The notes beneath the pieces were generated by a model. That model had not been told where the DNA came from, did no database searches, and saw only the letters and a list, made by a program, of their open reading frames with translations. Shown piece after piece: positions 23,660 to 34,820 of a DNA stretch of 64,000 nucleotides (its first letter is position 1; each line of letters starts with the position of its first letter). The DNA is from Furcasterigmium furcatum (lineage: Eukaryota > Ascomycota > Sordariomycetes > Glomerellales > Plectosphaerellaceae): contig BCIA01000004.1 of assembly GCA_001599815.1 (NCBI GenBank), positions 4,552,082-4,616,081 of the forward strand, given 5' to 3'. The position numbers and the translations under genes are program-made.

Positions 23660-26600
23660 ACCTCTCGCGGGTCCCGCATGTCTCTCGGGTCGCGGACCAT
23701 CTCGCCTGGGCGCAGAGGGGGCTCACCGCGCATATCATGGCCCGAGAATAGGTTGCTCTGCTGTGGAGGAGCAGATCGCGTGTCGTACATGGAGACGGGC
23801 GTGTAGCTTCGGGGCGGGGGGATCTGGTCACGCGGATCGCGAGGGCCGGGGGTCGAAGCGTAACGTGGGGGGTAGCTCTGTTGAGCCTGAGGGGCGCCTG
23901 GCTCCGGCGCTCGAGATGTTGGCGGGAAACGTCCCGAGATGGAGTGCTGGTGTTGATGCTGCGGTGCCGGCTGGCCGTACATCGGAGGCTCTCGCAAGGA
24001 GAGGTGGTGTGGCTGAGGAGGCTGCTGCTGTGGTGGAGGAGCCCAGCCAGGTTGTTGGCTCATGGGGACGGGCGTCGGCGGCTTGCCAGACGAGCCGTGA
24101 GGCGACGCCCATGCTGACTGCTGCGGAGGCGGCGGCTGTCCCTGCTTGGACGTACTGCCGTGTGGCGCAGGCCATCCTCCTTGTTGTGGGGGAGGGGGTT
24201 GAGGAGGACCGATGCCATGGCCCTGGGGAGCCGGTGGCCATGCGGTCTCACGGCTTGGAGGAGGAGGCTCCCGAGACCTAGGACCAGGCTGATGAACAGC
24301 GTAGGATGGCGGAGGAGAGCCCGCGTGAGAGGTCGGACCGCCGTAAGGCGGATAAGCACCTTGGCCCTGGTACGGCTCCCGCGAAGGGTGAGAAGGAGCT
24401 GGGTAGTGATGAGCAGGAGGCGATCCCGAGGACGGCGGCGGCTGGTGCTGTTGGTGCTGTTGGTGCGGTGGGTATCTATAATAGTCTCGCTCAAGGGCGC
24501 TGGCCGCTTCATGCGGGGATGCCATGCTGGCTCGCGGAGGGTTCAGATGCTGTGCTTGGGGCGATGCGGTATAGCTTGGCTTCAGCTGCGGCATACCAGA
24601 GGGCGGCGCCTGGCCTCCGTCGCCATACATGTAACTCCTTGAGCTGTTCTCGGGACGTAGCTCGAGTCCAACAGGAGGCTTCGGACCTGGGGGAGGGCGG
24701 GAAATAGGACCGGGAGTGGGCGTGGACGTAGACGGCGGGATGTTCGAAGGCTCACTGGCCCGGTTTGGCCGTGGCGGGGGATCATCATTCAGCAGAGACA
24801 TGAGGTTGGAGGTTTTCCGTTCCTGTGCGGGCCGTGATGCGGGAGCCGCTGTGGCTGATGCTGGCGGGCTTTGTTGTCTCGAAGGGTATGGTTCGCCGAG
24901 ATGGCTGGACATCTGCCTCTGGGCTGCGCTGATAGGCCGCTGGCCTGGAGGTGTCGTTGTCTGCGTTTGCGGAGGATCGCTGAGCAGACCTCTGACACCC
25001 TGTTGCGACACAGGCTGACTGAAAGGCGGTGGCGCCGAAAGAGGGCCACGAGGAGGTTCGTGTAGAGGACGACCCTGCGGTGGCAGAGGTTCACCCCGAG
25101 GTGGGCCGCCATGGACGGGTCGCTGGTGCAACGAAAACGGCTCGTACGGATGTTGAGGTCCAGATTCGGGCTCGGCGGGCAAACGAGTCCGGTCGAGAGG
25201 CCGATGATGATCCTTGGGCTGCATTTCCAACTTCTGCCTGTCCGCCGACTGCTCCGGATGGCCTGGCTGTGGCGGCTGCAAAGGCTGTGCCGCCGCGAGC
25301 GGCCGGGGCTGCTGGTGGTCAGAAACCGGGGGTTTCTGAGAGATGCGCACGGGCTGCGCTGGATGTGGTTCTCGCTCTCGTTCCGCATAGCCAAAGCTTG
25401 CTTGCAAGGGAGCTCGCAGAGGCCGACTGGTCGGCGACGACGCTTGTGGGACATTTGGTTGAGCCATGCCATGTTGCGGCATCGCCATAGGGGGCGGCTG
25501 GGATCCTTGTGCAATAGACTGTTGCGGCGGCGCCTGAGGTGCGATGGGGACGGAAAACCGGCCGTACGGCTGGTTCTGAGGCTGGCTCGGGCCGTTCTCC
25601 AGCTTGCTCTGACCAGCATCGCTCACAATCTCGCGGGAAGCCGATGCCAGGGGCCGATTCTGCGTAGTGGAAGACGAATCGTACTTCTTCCGGCCTGTCT
25701 GTGTTGGCGGAGGTGGAGGATCCGGACGCTTCTCACCCCTTGATTTCTTGGCATCGGCATCCTGAAGGAGACGGCCCCATTCAGACTTGCCGGAATCTCG
25801 CTGGCGAACGTAATAGTTCTTGACCATCACCGCCGTCTTGGAGCCCATGTGCGCAGCCATAGCATGCCAATCGGAGCCGAACGCCTTAAGCAGGCCAGGG
25901 AAGACATCTGTTTCGGAGACACTCCAGTAGCTCGAAGGTTGCACATGCGCCCTGCGCTCTGGCTGAGGTGGAGGTTGCGGAGCTGACTGTGGGGGTGGTT
26001 GTGGCTGGCCGAGATCGAACGTAGTGACTGAAGGCTGGGGAGGTGGTGGAGGCTCAGGCCTGAGCGATGGAGGCGCCATCACATCGGCGAGACCGGGATT
26101 TTGTAGAGGTATCACACGCTCATGGCCCTGCTGCAGTTGCATCGATGGTTGTAGCGGCATGAAAGGAGGCTGAACACCAGGCGGCAACTCGGACTGGGTC
26201 CCCAGTCGGTTGTCGCCGAGATTGGACGGCGGTAGGGGTTGAGGCTCCGAGTTCGGTACGCGCGAGTTGGATCGTGACCGACCCTTTCCTGTTGTGCCTG
26301 GCGCAAGCGCAGAGCCCTTGGGCGCTTTGGGCTCCTTGTCCTTTGCGCGTCGGCGACCCTTCCTACCGTCCGGCTTCTCCTGTCCCGTGTCGCCTCCCTT
26401 TGCAGATCGTCGTCCGGGGGTGCCAGCCGGCGTTGCATTGTCCGAGTCGGTGGGAGGTTGCTCATAGCCCCAGGTGGGAGCAGCGGCGCGGCGTGGTCGA
26501 CGCCTCTCGCCATTCTCTCCGGCGTCCTGGCTCTCCTCGTTCTCGTTCTCCGCGTTGCCGAGCTCAGAAACAAGAGCGCTAGATCGAGTCTTGGCCCGGC

Positions 26601-29600
26601 CACCCTTCTTCCTCCGCTTGGGTTGCTTCTTAAGCTTTTCCTTGAGGTTCAGTTGCTTCTTCATCAGGTAGTAGTACTGAATGCAAGTCTTGAAATCGCG
26701 GTTTTCGATGCTCTCCGCGATAACGCCCCATTGCTTGATGGATTCCAGGTAGCCCTTCTCAAATCGTTCGGCCTCTGCCTCGTTAAAGTTGTTGATAGGC
26801 GGGAGGAGATGCCAGGTCGAGGCGATTTGCTCCACGGGAACGAGTCCGCTCGTGTCGATGAAGGCGTGATTGTCGAGCTCATCGCTGTTCCAGAACATCT
26901 CGGGGGGAACAGCTTCCTTCTCGCTGCGGAACCGGTCTTGTTGAGCTCGCAACTCCCTCTCCCTGCGCTCCTCTTCCTCCCTCTTGGACTCTTGGAGTAT
27001 TCGCTCTAGGTCCCTTTCGCTCGCATATCGCCTGTTTGTCCCACGGCCTTCCGGCTTCGGTTCGGGCGGAGGTGGCACCGTCGCAGGGTCTGGGGGCGGA
27101 GGGTTGCTGACGAATTTCTCTCGGCTTCTGGTGGCGGCCGGATCATTCGATAGGGTGAACTGTAGATATTGCGCGTAGTTTGTGGCATATTCCTGGCGAG
27201 CCACATCCTGCTCTACTGACTTGATGAGATGAACCCGACTGAGTTCCTTCGAAATGAAATCGTCAATCAGAGGATCCGAGTCCAGGGACTGAAGGTAATC
27301 CTTGTCACGACTCCAGTCCCGGCATGCAAAGTCGGGAAGACTATCGAGAGGCGGCGTTGCTGCATCGCGAACAGTGTCCAGAATCATAGGATCCAAGTCA
27401 TCTGATTCGGTAGTGTTGCCGTCCTCGTCATCTTCTACTTGAGAAGGAGTGCTGGGAAGGCCCTTATCCTGCTCGATGGTCTCGATCGGTTCGCCTGGAG
27501 GGTAGAGGGGTAGCGGCTGTCCGTTGACGGGAGGGATCTGGGTTGAGTCCTTTGCGGACAGAGCCTCAGCGTCATCCTTGTTGACTTCCTCGGAGTCCTG
27601 CATCGGAACATCAGCGTTATCTGAGGGGCCTGTTGGCTCAGGAGGCCCCGGGAGGGCGGGCTGCACTCCGTCAATCTCCATCTCTTCCGTCTTGGGCTGG
27701 GGCTCGTCGACCTCGGGTGCTGGGACCGTGGCGTCGTCCTGCTTCGAGGCAGGAATGCCTTCTGCTGGCGGGGGCTGTTCTGGGAGGGACAAGTCCGCAA
27801 CCTTCGGTGACTCGGGTTTCTCCTGTGCTGCCGGTGCCTCCTCTCGATCCTTCTCCGGTGCTTTCAGGGCTTTTGGTATGGGGCCAAGCATGTCAACGAG
27901 ACCCTCAGGCTCTGAGACAAGCCTGGCCAGCGCCTCGTGAGATACTCTGGCATATCGAGCAATGATATGATCCGGAGCATCATCTTCCAGAGCTTGCAAG
28001 CGCTCCAGCGCAGCCTCCTCCTTGGCGATTTCGGTCGCAAAATACTCACCATAGTCCTCGTCATCGTCGGACTCGGAGGGCTCATCCGATGAAACGGCCT
28101 GTGGCTCCCGTGGCGGCAAAGAGAAATGGATGATCGGGACGCGCAGCTTGCTCTCCTTCCGACGAGGCGCAGCTTCCTCGACGGCTTGGGACTTGGCGAG
28201 CGCGGAGATCTTGTCGGTGGTCGTGTCCGGCCCTTCTCGTTGTGTCGGGAGCTGTCCATTTTCTTTCGCTTCTGACGCACTGGAGGGCAAGAAATCCCTG
28301 GTTTCGCCTTTCGATCCGAATTCTCTGTCGACGGAACCACGCGGAGACCTGTCGCCGTTCTCCGATATCTCACCGGGTTCAGGGCCATGTAAGTCACGGT
28401 TATGTGAGTCGGGCGAACCCATTCGCGTGTCGGACTTGGCACCACTGCTGCGAGGGCGTCGGTCATAGTCCAGCTGGTCTGGCCGGCCACCATCGGGTTG
28501 GAAGTCGAAGGGGCGTTGTTGCTGCGCGAAGCTCTGCGACCTCATCATCTTGGGAGACTCCGGCGCCTTCTTCCCGGCAAGGGCGGGATTTATCCACTGC
28601 TTGCTCGAAGGTCTCTGCTGCTTCTGCTGCTGGGATCGGGGACCGAGAGGAATGGGAGGACTGCCATCCGGCAGTTGCGGCTTGGGTCCTTGTGCATCAG
28701 AAGGCCCTGGTTGTCCCGCCGATGTTGGCCGTTCAGCATTGAAGGCGCGGGGTCCTGTCGGTGGGGGCTTTGCCGTGCCAGAATCGCTTGGCCCGGTGTT
28801 CCGAGTCGGCACGGATCCGAAGGCGGGCGCGGACGGCGCAAGGGGAGGCGGCGACACGTCCTTGTTGTTGATGGGCGATGGCGCAGACGACGAGGCAGCG
28901 CGCTCAAGCTTGGCCCGGAACAGCTCGCGGGGGCCCTCCCTGTCGTCGCGGATATCCCGTCGCACATCCGGGGGGTCGGCCCATCTGTCTGCGCGATCCA
29001 TACGATCGACACGGTCCCGATCGTCTCGGTCACGACCCCAGCGCCCTTCTTGGGAGCGGCTGCGCGGTCCGAATCGATCGCGATCACGGTCATCGTAGTA
29101 GCCACCACCACCACCACCGCCCCCTCTGCCGCGGCCCCGGTCGCCCCATCCTCGTCCTCTGTCACGCCCGCGGAAACCTCCGCGAAAATTGAGGAACGGA
29201 GGGTCGGAATTTGATGAGCCCGCGGACGGGGGCCCTCCATCCCTAGAGCCTCGTCTAGAGCGATCCGGATCGACGGCGAGTGGCGGTTCTCTGTCACGGA
29301 AGTCTCTCAGAGGCGGCGGCGACCTGCCCCTGCCGGGTGACGGCCTCCTGCCACGGAAAGAGTCTCGCGCATCCCTAGGATCGCGCCAGTCGCGGTCCCT
29401 ATCTCTCTCCCGGCTCCTATCATCCCGATAGGCATTTTCTCTCCTGTCCCTGAAATCGTCACGCTCCCAGGCTCGGTCCCGGAAGTCGAGGTCACGGTCG
29501 CGTGTTCGGTCTCTGCTAGAGTCCCGGACCCAACCACGGCCGCGGCCCCTCCCTCGTCCTCTATAGTCGCCAGAGTGGCCGCCGCCCCTAGGGCCGCTAG

Positions 29601-29919
29601 GGGGATCGATCAATGCCTTGGGGCCGCGGGGGGGTTCACGTGCAAGGTCGCCTCTGAAGGCGTCCCTGTTGTTCTGGTATGCCGAAACATTGGAGCGTGC
29701 TTCTGCCGAGGATCGACGCCTGTCGTTGTCCCCGCCGTATTGGGAATTCCTCTCGTAGCGATCGGAAGAGCGATCACGCGGTGAGCGAGACCGACGGTCC
29801 CCGTCGTAGCGAGAGTACCTTGAAGCCCTATCAAAACAGTAAGCATCATGGGGGAGTCGAAAGTAGCGAGGCGAATATGAGGCGTCGCGCCAGTTTGGAT
29901 AAGGATACCGGCCACCCAT
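23560..29919 (-). CDS. snt1: SANT-domain corepressor Snt1 (Set3 complex, NCoR/SMRT-like), 2119 residues
   Basis: Snt1 is the scaffold of the Set3 histone deacetylase complex. One long frame encodes an Arg/Asp/Ser-rich N-terminus with RGG and RGRG repeats (to about residue 300), a long acidic and proline-rich linker, then SANT1 at about 1040-1095 (KGYLESIKQWGVIAESIENR, YYYLMKKQLNL) preceded by the conserved LVPVEQIASTWHLLPPI. SANT2 is at about 1325-1372 (YWSVSETDVFPGLLKAFGSDW). The last 700 residues are Pro/Gln-rich with a polyglutamine tract. An optional 81-nt intron at 29908-29828 (donor gtatcc, acceptor gatag) would remove 27 residues near the N-terminus without changing frame; both models are possible. 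Length is unusually great but fits filamentous fungal homologues. Confidence 0.9.
23629..23658 (-). repeat. CAG/CAA trinucleotide repeat encoding polyglutamine in snt1
   Basis: Ten consecutive CTG/TTG units on the plus strand read as CAG/CAA on the coding strand and encode about ten Gln residues near the C-terminus of Snt1. One unit is CAA, interrupting the CAG run. Confidence 0.9.
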
Positions 29920-30966
29920 CCAGGTCTAAAGAATGAAACGACGGACAGGAGGAGGGATAGAACAGGGCCCATGGGGTGTTGCACGGAGCAAAACTGGCAA
30001 AGGGGGTGGTAGTGGAGATGTTGGGACTCACATCGCACAAGGGCGGGCGTCAGCCCTTGATGACCCTTTCTGGCCAGGTCAATAGCATTCGCAGCCGCGA
30101 CGTGTACTTGATGTTGCGCGTCTGGGAGGGGGATCCGGGTTCGCAGCAGGCGGCAAAACTGACTTTGCCTCTGCCTCGGATAACGTGGGTCGTTGCAGAG
30201 GAAGGCCGGACGCACGGGGAAGCTGGGGCCAGATTGGGTGTTCGATGAGGTAGGTGGAGGCGCGCGCCCAGTCTCGAGTCGACAGGCGTGGCGTCAAAAG
30301 TTATGTATGAGAGTGATGCTCGGAGGGCCCGCTACCGGGAATATGCGCGAGGGTTGGTTGTTGTCGTCGGGGAAGACCACGAAGTCGGGTATTCCGTGTT
30401 TGGCGGTGGTGTTTGGAGGTTGAAAGATCGAAGACGACGACCGGGACAGCAGGCAGAGCCCCCCATTGGAAGCCCCGGAGGCAGGCAGTCTTTAGCGTCT
30501 CACCCTGCAAAATGCATTCGCCTAGGGTCATGGCAGTCCCAAATTGAGCTTGGCGCAAGACCCACCCTGCCGCACGAGACGCTAGGCCCGTTCTTGTCGG
30601 GCGTTTATGGTGCATCGAGTCCCGGGACTGCGCATCAAACCATCATCCAATCACGGGCAGAGGGCCCATGCGCCGCGAATTGAAGATGAGTGGATCCAAG
30701 GTCTTGGTCACCACCGACAGATCTCAACTTGGGTTGGCTTCGGCGAACAACACCCACCCTTCCCTTCGGGCGTGCTGAGCAGATTTGACTCCATGCTTGA
30801 GAAACTGTTGAATGGTCAGATTCCTCATAGAGATGCTACAGTATGTCATATCCATGGTTGCGATATGTGTCTGGGTCGGGGAGATCGGGTGTGGATGCCC
30901 GGTGGCACTAGAGGGCGGGGCATTTTCATACCTTATAGGTCATAATTTGCAGATTATTGTCATCAA
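29920..30966. other. Upstream region of snt1
   Basis: About 1 kb holding the snt1 leader and promoter and the 5' flank of the tRNA gene. No convincing coding sequence was seen. Confidence 0.5.
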
Positions 30967-31038
30967 AGCAAGATGGCGCAGCGGAAGCGCGCCGGGCTCA
31001 TAACCCGGAGGACGGCGGATCGAAACCGCCTCTTGCTA
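30967..31038 (+). tRNA. Initiator tRNA-Met (CAT)
   Basis: This 72-nt cloverleaf has acceptor AGCAAGA pairing with TCTTGCT, so the first pair is A1-U72, the eukaryotic initiator hallmark. The anticodon arm is CCGGG-CTCATAA-CCCGG with anticodon CAT and three G-C pairs closing the loop, another initiator mark. The T loop reads ATCGAAA instead of TTCRANN, with the A54 and A60 typical of eukaryotic initiators. The D arm GCGCAGCGGAAGCGC matches initiator tRNAs. There is no intron. A T5 run follows at once. It supplies Met-tRNAi to eIF2. Confidence 0.97.
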
Positions 31039-31041
31039 TAC

Positions 31042-31046
31042 TTTTT
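31042..31046 (+). terminator. RNA polymerase III terminator of tRNA-iMet
   Basis: A T5 run lies 4 nt after the tRNA, with a further T7 run at 31050-31056. Confidence 0.8.
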
Positions 31047-31489
31047 GTGTTTTTTTGGGTGACCTCGGATTGTTACGGTCATTTGGGCTATAAAAAAGGT
31101 GCCTGTTAACAATGAGGCTCCTCCTTTTAATTCTTTTTTTGTAGTCCCATGGGAGTGGAAGCTGATGACTTTCGCAAGTCAGTCACCATCAGTCCTTCCC
31201 TTGTTGCCTTGGTGGGCTCATTGCATTTGTGGGGTGTTGTGCACAGACTAAAAGATCCACGTCTGCCACTTTTGCGCAAGCTTTTCCAGGATGCATGCCC
31301 AAGCCACAGATTCGACAGACGGAGCAGACGGCTGCGACAAAATCACTTGATCAACTGAATTGATATGTGACATGCCTCGAGGCTCAACCGTCAAGTACAA
31401 GCTCCTGGCTATTTGAATCCGCGGTCTCCGCTCAAACCTGACTGGCGTTTCCGGCGGCTGATGTTGCTGGTTCATCAACACTTACACCA
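31047..31489. other. Spacer and promoter of the deoxyhypusine synthase gene
   Basis: About 440 bp between the tRNA terminator and the next start codon. No gene was seen. Confidence 0.5.
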
Positions 31490-32670
31490 ATGACCATGAC
31501 CATGGATGCTCCCAACCAACCTCCCTCGGCTGCCACCGAGGCTGTCCTCGTGGTGTCTGAAGAGATGCCCGAGGACGCTCAGAAGGTCCAGGAGCTGGAC
31601 TTTGACGACATTGAAGGAGACATCACCGCCGAAGACCTGTGTCGAGGCATGAGGTTCATGGGCTTCCAGGCCACATCACTTACAGATGCCATCAGGATCA
31701 TCAATGACATGGTAGATCGCATTCCCCACGGCTATATGCTTCTCAAAACTAACAAGCTCCCAGAGAACATGGAGGGACCCCGAGACCGGTGAAAAGACCA
31801 CCATCTTCCTCGGATACACTTCCAACATGATCTCGTCCGGCATGCGCGGCGTATTCCGCTGGCTCGTCAAGCACAACCACGTCTCGGCGATCGTCACAAC
31901 CGCCGGCGGCGTCGAGGAGGACTTCATCAAGTGCCTGGGCGACACGTACATGTCCACCTTCAGCGCCAACGGCACCGACCTCCGCAAGAAGGGCCTCAAC
32001 AGGATCGGCAACCTTGTCGTGCCCAACTCCAACTACCGCGCCTTCGAGGACTGGGTCGTCCCCATCTTCGACAAGATGCTCGAGGAGCAGGAGGCCAGCA
32101 AGGGGACCGACGACGAGATCAACTGGACGCCGTCCAAGATGATCAACCGCCTCGGAAAGGAGATCAACGACGAGCGATCCGTCTACTACTGGGCGTGGAA
32201 GAACGACATACCCGTCTTCTGCCCCGCCCTCACCGACGGCAGCCTGGGCGACATGCTGTACTTCCACACCTTCAAAACGTCGCCGAGGCAGCTCAAGTGC
32301 GACATCGTCGAGGACATTCGGAAGATCAACACCATCTCCGTCCGTGCGAAGCGCGCAGGCATGATTATCCTCGGCGGCGGTGTGGTCAAGCACCACATCG
32401 CCAACGCCTGCCTCATGCGCAACGGTGCCGAGTCCGCCGTTTACATCAACACGGGGCAGGAGTTCGATGGCAGCGACGCCGGCGCCCGGCCAGACGAGGC
32501 CGTGTCATGGGGCAAGATCAAGATTGGGGCAGAGTCGGTGAAGGTATGTCATTGTCGATTGATTCCTGTTTTCTGCGCCCCTAACAAGCCCGCAGGTCTA
32601 TGCAGATGCCACCTTGGTATTCCCCTTCATTGTTGCGAATACTTTTGCCAAAGATCGCGTAGCCAAGTAG
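31490..32670 (+). CDS. dys1: Deoxyhypusine synthase
   Basis: The enzyme transfers the aminobutyl group of spermidine to one lysine of eIF5A, using NAD, the first step of hypusine formation. Exons are 31490-31711, 31764-32543 and 32596-32670, giving 358 residues. Family motifs are RGMRFMGFQATSL, then RTWRDPETGEKTTIFLGYTS across the first intron, and TTAGGVEEDFIKCLGDT. The active-site loop is GGGVVKHHIANACLMRNGAE with catalytic Lys at about residue 283. The last small exon encodes VYADATLVFPFIVANTFA. Three nested in-frame ATGs (31490, 31496, 31502) could all serve as start. Identification is certain. Confidence 0.97.
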
Positions 32671-32734
32671 ATACACTCCATGACTTGAATGATCAATCCA
32701 TGATTCCCCATGAGCAACATATATGCTTTGTCCC

Positions 32735-33671
32735 TTAGTTCTCCTCGTCCTCGTCGTTGACTTCGCGTCCTCTGTTCTCTGCTTGAGCTTCGTTGGTAAT
32801 GGTGAATTCGTCCTCCTTTGCCTTGACATCGTCGGTAGGCTCCTCCAGACGAATCTCGTCCTCCGAACTGGTGGTGACGCTGCCCTGGACAATCTTGTTC
32901 TCGTCGCTGCTCTCAGCCACCTTCGTCTCGCCACCCTCTTCCTTCTCGATCTCCTCATCATCATGGAAAATCATGTCCCAGTCAGGACCGATCTTCTTCA
33001 GCCTGAGCAGGATATGGTGCTTTCTCTTCGCCTCGCTCACGGCCTTTTGGTCGTACCACTTCCTTCCAACGAAGCGTTTCTTGTTATACTGGCGCCTGGC
33101 CTCGGCGATCTGGGTGTCCATGTTCCTGTGCCAGATGAGGTCGAGAAATGTGTCGACGGTTGTGTCCTTCATGCCCGCGACGGCTTCGGACCGAAGTTCG
33201 AGACGCTCCTAGGTCTCTCCCTTGCGGTTGATGCGGTCGATGAGGTAGTTGGCAGCGGCAAGGGGGCAGGCCTTGCCGCAGCCGGGCAGGCGAACGGCCT
33301 CGAGCGCCTCAGCGCGGAGTTCGTCGAGGTCCATGGTAGCGTCGCGGAGGCGGCGGCCGAGTTCGGGGTCGGAGGAATACTCGTCAGGCTCGGACTTTTC
33401 TGGGTTGTCTCTGGCTTCGATGAGGGCGTTGGTGGACTTGGGTGAACTCGGCTTGGCTTTTTTTGCAGGAGGAAGAGACGTCGGTCCCCGGGTGGGAGGA
33501 TCCGACGCCATTCTCTTGGTGCCCGCCTTGATGGCCTGAGGCTTCTGGTCGAACGGGACGGTCGCTGGGACCTTGTTAGCAAGAGGTGGAAGGGCAGCTG
33601 GTTCGATACTTACCCTTCTTGAGGCGGCTTGAACGCCGCACGGGGGCGCCGGTGTCTTTTGGGAGGGCCAT
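32735..33671 (-). pseudogene. Conserved-looking gene of unknown function with an in-frame TAG
   Basis: Exon 1 (33671-33614, MALPKDTGAPVRRSSRLKK) splices in phase at a CTAAC branch and cccag acceptor to exon 2 (33564-32735). The joined frame has a basic Pro/Ser segment, an acidic patch (SEPDEYSSDPELGRRLRD), a Leu/Ala helix with RLPGCGKACPLAAANYLIDR, then TAG at 33211-33209, and continues in the same frame into ERLELRSEAVAGMKDTTVDT and a charged block (RQYNKKRFVGRKWYDQKAVS) ending in a Glu-rich tail. About 295 codons stand apart from the TAG. It could be a nonsense allele, a sequence error, readthrough, or removal by an 87-nt intron with a poor donor (gttcgc). I do not recognise the family; a nuclear role is a guess from composition. 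Confidence 0.6.
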
Positions 33672-33843
33672 CTTGAATGTGTAGAGAAATTGACGCGACT
33701 TTGGGATAGACTAAGGCCCAATGCTGTCAGCACACTTCATCCAGGGAAATTGAAGCATGGGGGCGGTGCTCACTGGTTGGTGTGGTTGGGGATTATCGAG
33801 AAGATTCGAACTTTCACCAACCCGAAGCTGAAGAAATGTGATC
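33672..33843. other. Short spacer
   Basis: This is the promoter side of the amber-interrupted gene and the 3' side of the orphan gene. Nothing else was seen. Confidence 0.5.
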
Positions 33844-34608
33844 TCACTGGGTGCCTACCTGGGCAGGGGTTGCATCCAGAAATTTCAGAACCGGATGAAT
33901 CGACAGTAAGAAAGGATCCATTGTGTCGAGTCCCAATAGAGAGTACAATGTGTGGTGCTGAGCCATCCGGGGGTTGGAATAGACCGCTGGCTCATTGTTC
34001 TTCGAGGCGAACAATAGCCGCGCCCACTCGTAAATAGTAAATTCGTGAGGGAACGAGTACTCGGCCAATGAATTCAGGGACTTGCGATCGATCTTTGGAC
34101 TTCCCTCCGAGTCCCAAAAGCAGTCGAAGCGGGCAACGCCTCGCTCGACCCGGCAGACTCGCTCGAGGCTCCAGACATGCCCTCCTCTCGAGACAATTAT
34201 CTCGAAGTTCTGGGGCGGCTGCTCAAACTCCCTGTAGAGCTGCTTCACGTCGAAGAGGTCTGTAATGGTAGACACAATGTGGAGGCCCTCGTGCTCCTTG
34301 GAGAAAACTGTGCCCTCGTCGCTCAGAGCAATCTGCATCAGACAAACGGCTGCCTCTTCGTCGGAGAGAGAGGAGGAAGATTTATCGCTGACAGTCCGGT
34401 CAGTGTCGCCGCCTGTCACTTGCTCCGAGTCCCCCGACCCGTTTTCTCGCTCCTCGGCGAGTAACTCTGTTGCTTGAACGAGCTGGTCAGTGTTGTGGGC
34501 AGTTGTGTTGGCCTCAGTCTCGGACTCCCTTCGGAGCAGCGCGCGCCGGGTCTTCATATGATGATGGGTCTGCATTTTGATTTCGATCAAAGCGAAGGAA
34601 GAGTTCAT
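33844..34608 (-). CDS. Unrecognised protein, 254 residues (possible orphan)
   Basis: This single-exon frame starts at MNSSFALIEIK (ATG 34608). A TATA-like element lies about 42 nt upstream. The first 90 residues are polar with a Ser/Asp stretch (SDKSSSSLSDEEAA). The rest looks globular: GLHIVSTITDLFDVKQLYRE, then NFEIIVSRGGHVWSLERVC, and FPHEFTIYEWARLLFASKN. There is no signal peptide or membrane segment. No family was recognised. Its position between an interrupted gene and a frame-broken gene suggests a fast-evolving accessory pocket. An internal start at MQTHHHMKTRR is an alternative. Confidence 0.6.
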   Translation of the reverse strand: MNSSFALIEIKMQTHHHMKTRRALLRRESETEANTTAHNTDQLVQATELLAEERENGSGDSEQVTGGDTDRTVSDKSSSSLSDEEAAVCLMQIALSDEGTVFSKEHEGLHIVSTITDLFDVKQLYREFEQPPQNFEIIVSRGGHVWSLERVCRVERGVARFDCFWDSEGSPKIDRKSLNSLAEYSFPHEFTIYEWARLLFASKNNEPAVYSNPRMAQHHTLYSLLGLDTMDPFLLSIHPVLKFLDATPAQVGTQ

Positions 34609-34649
34609 GCGTACAGAGTGGGAGAGAAATGAATGAATGGCTCCCACGT

Positions 34650-34657
34650 TATAAATA
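34650..34657 (-). promoter_or_regulatory. TATA-like element of the orphan gene
   Basis: Plus-strand tataaata, read as tatttata on the coding strand, lies about 42 nt before the ATG at 34608. Confidence 0.45.
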
Positions 34658-34820
34658 CACCGCCATCGAGGTGGCCATCGACCACCCACCAGAGCAGTAA
34701 AGTTTATCGTACAACGGCCATGCCAGAGAAAGCATATATCATCATGGATACACTGTAAAGTTTGGATGATTCGATATGATGAGTCCTCGAGGCGGCCGAG
34801 GGGACTGAGAGTATATCAAC

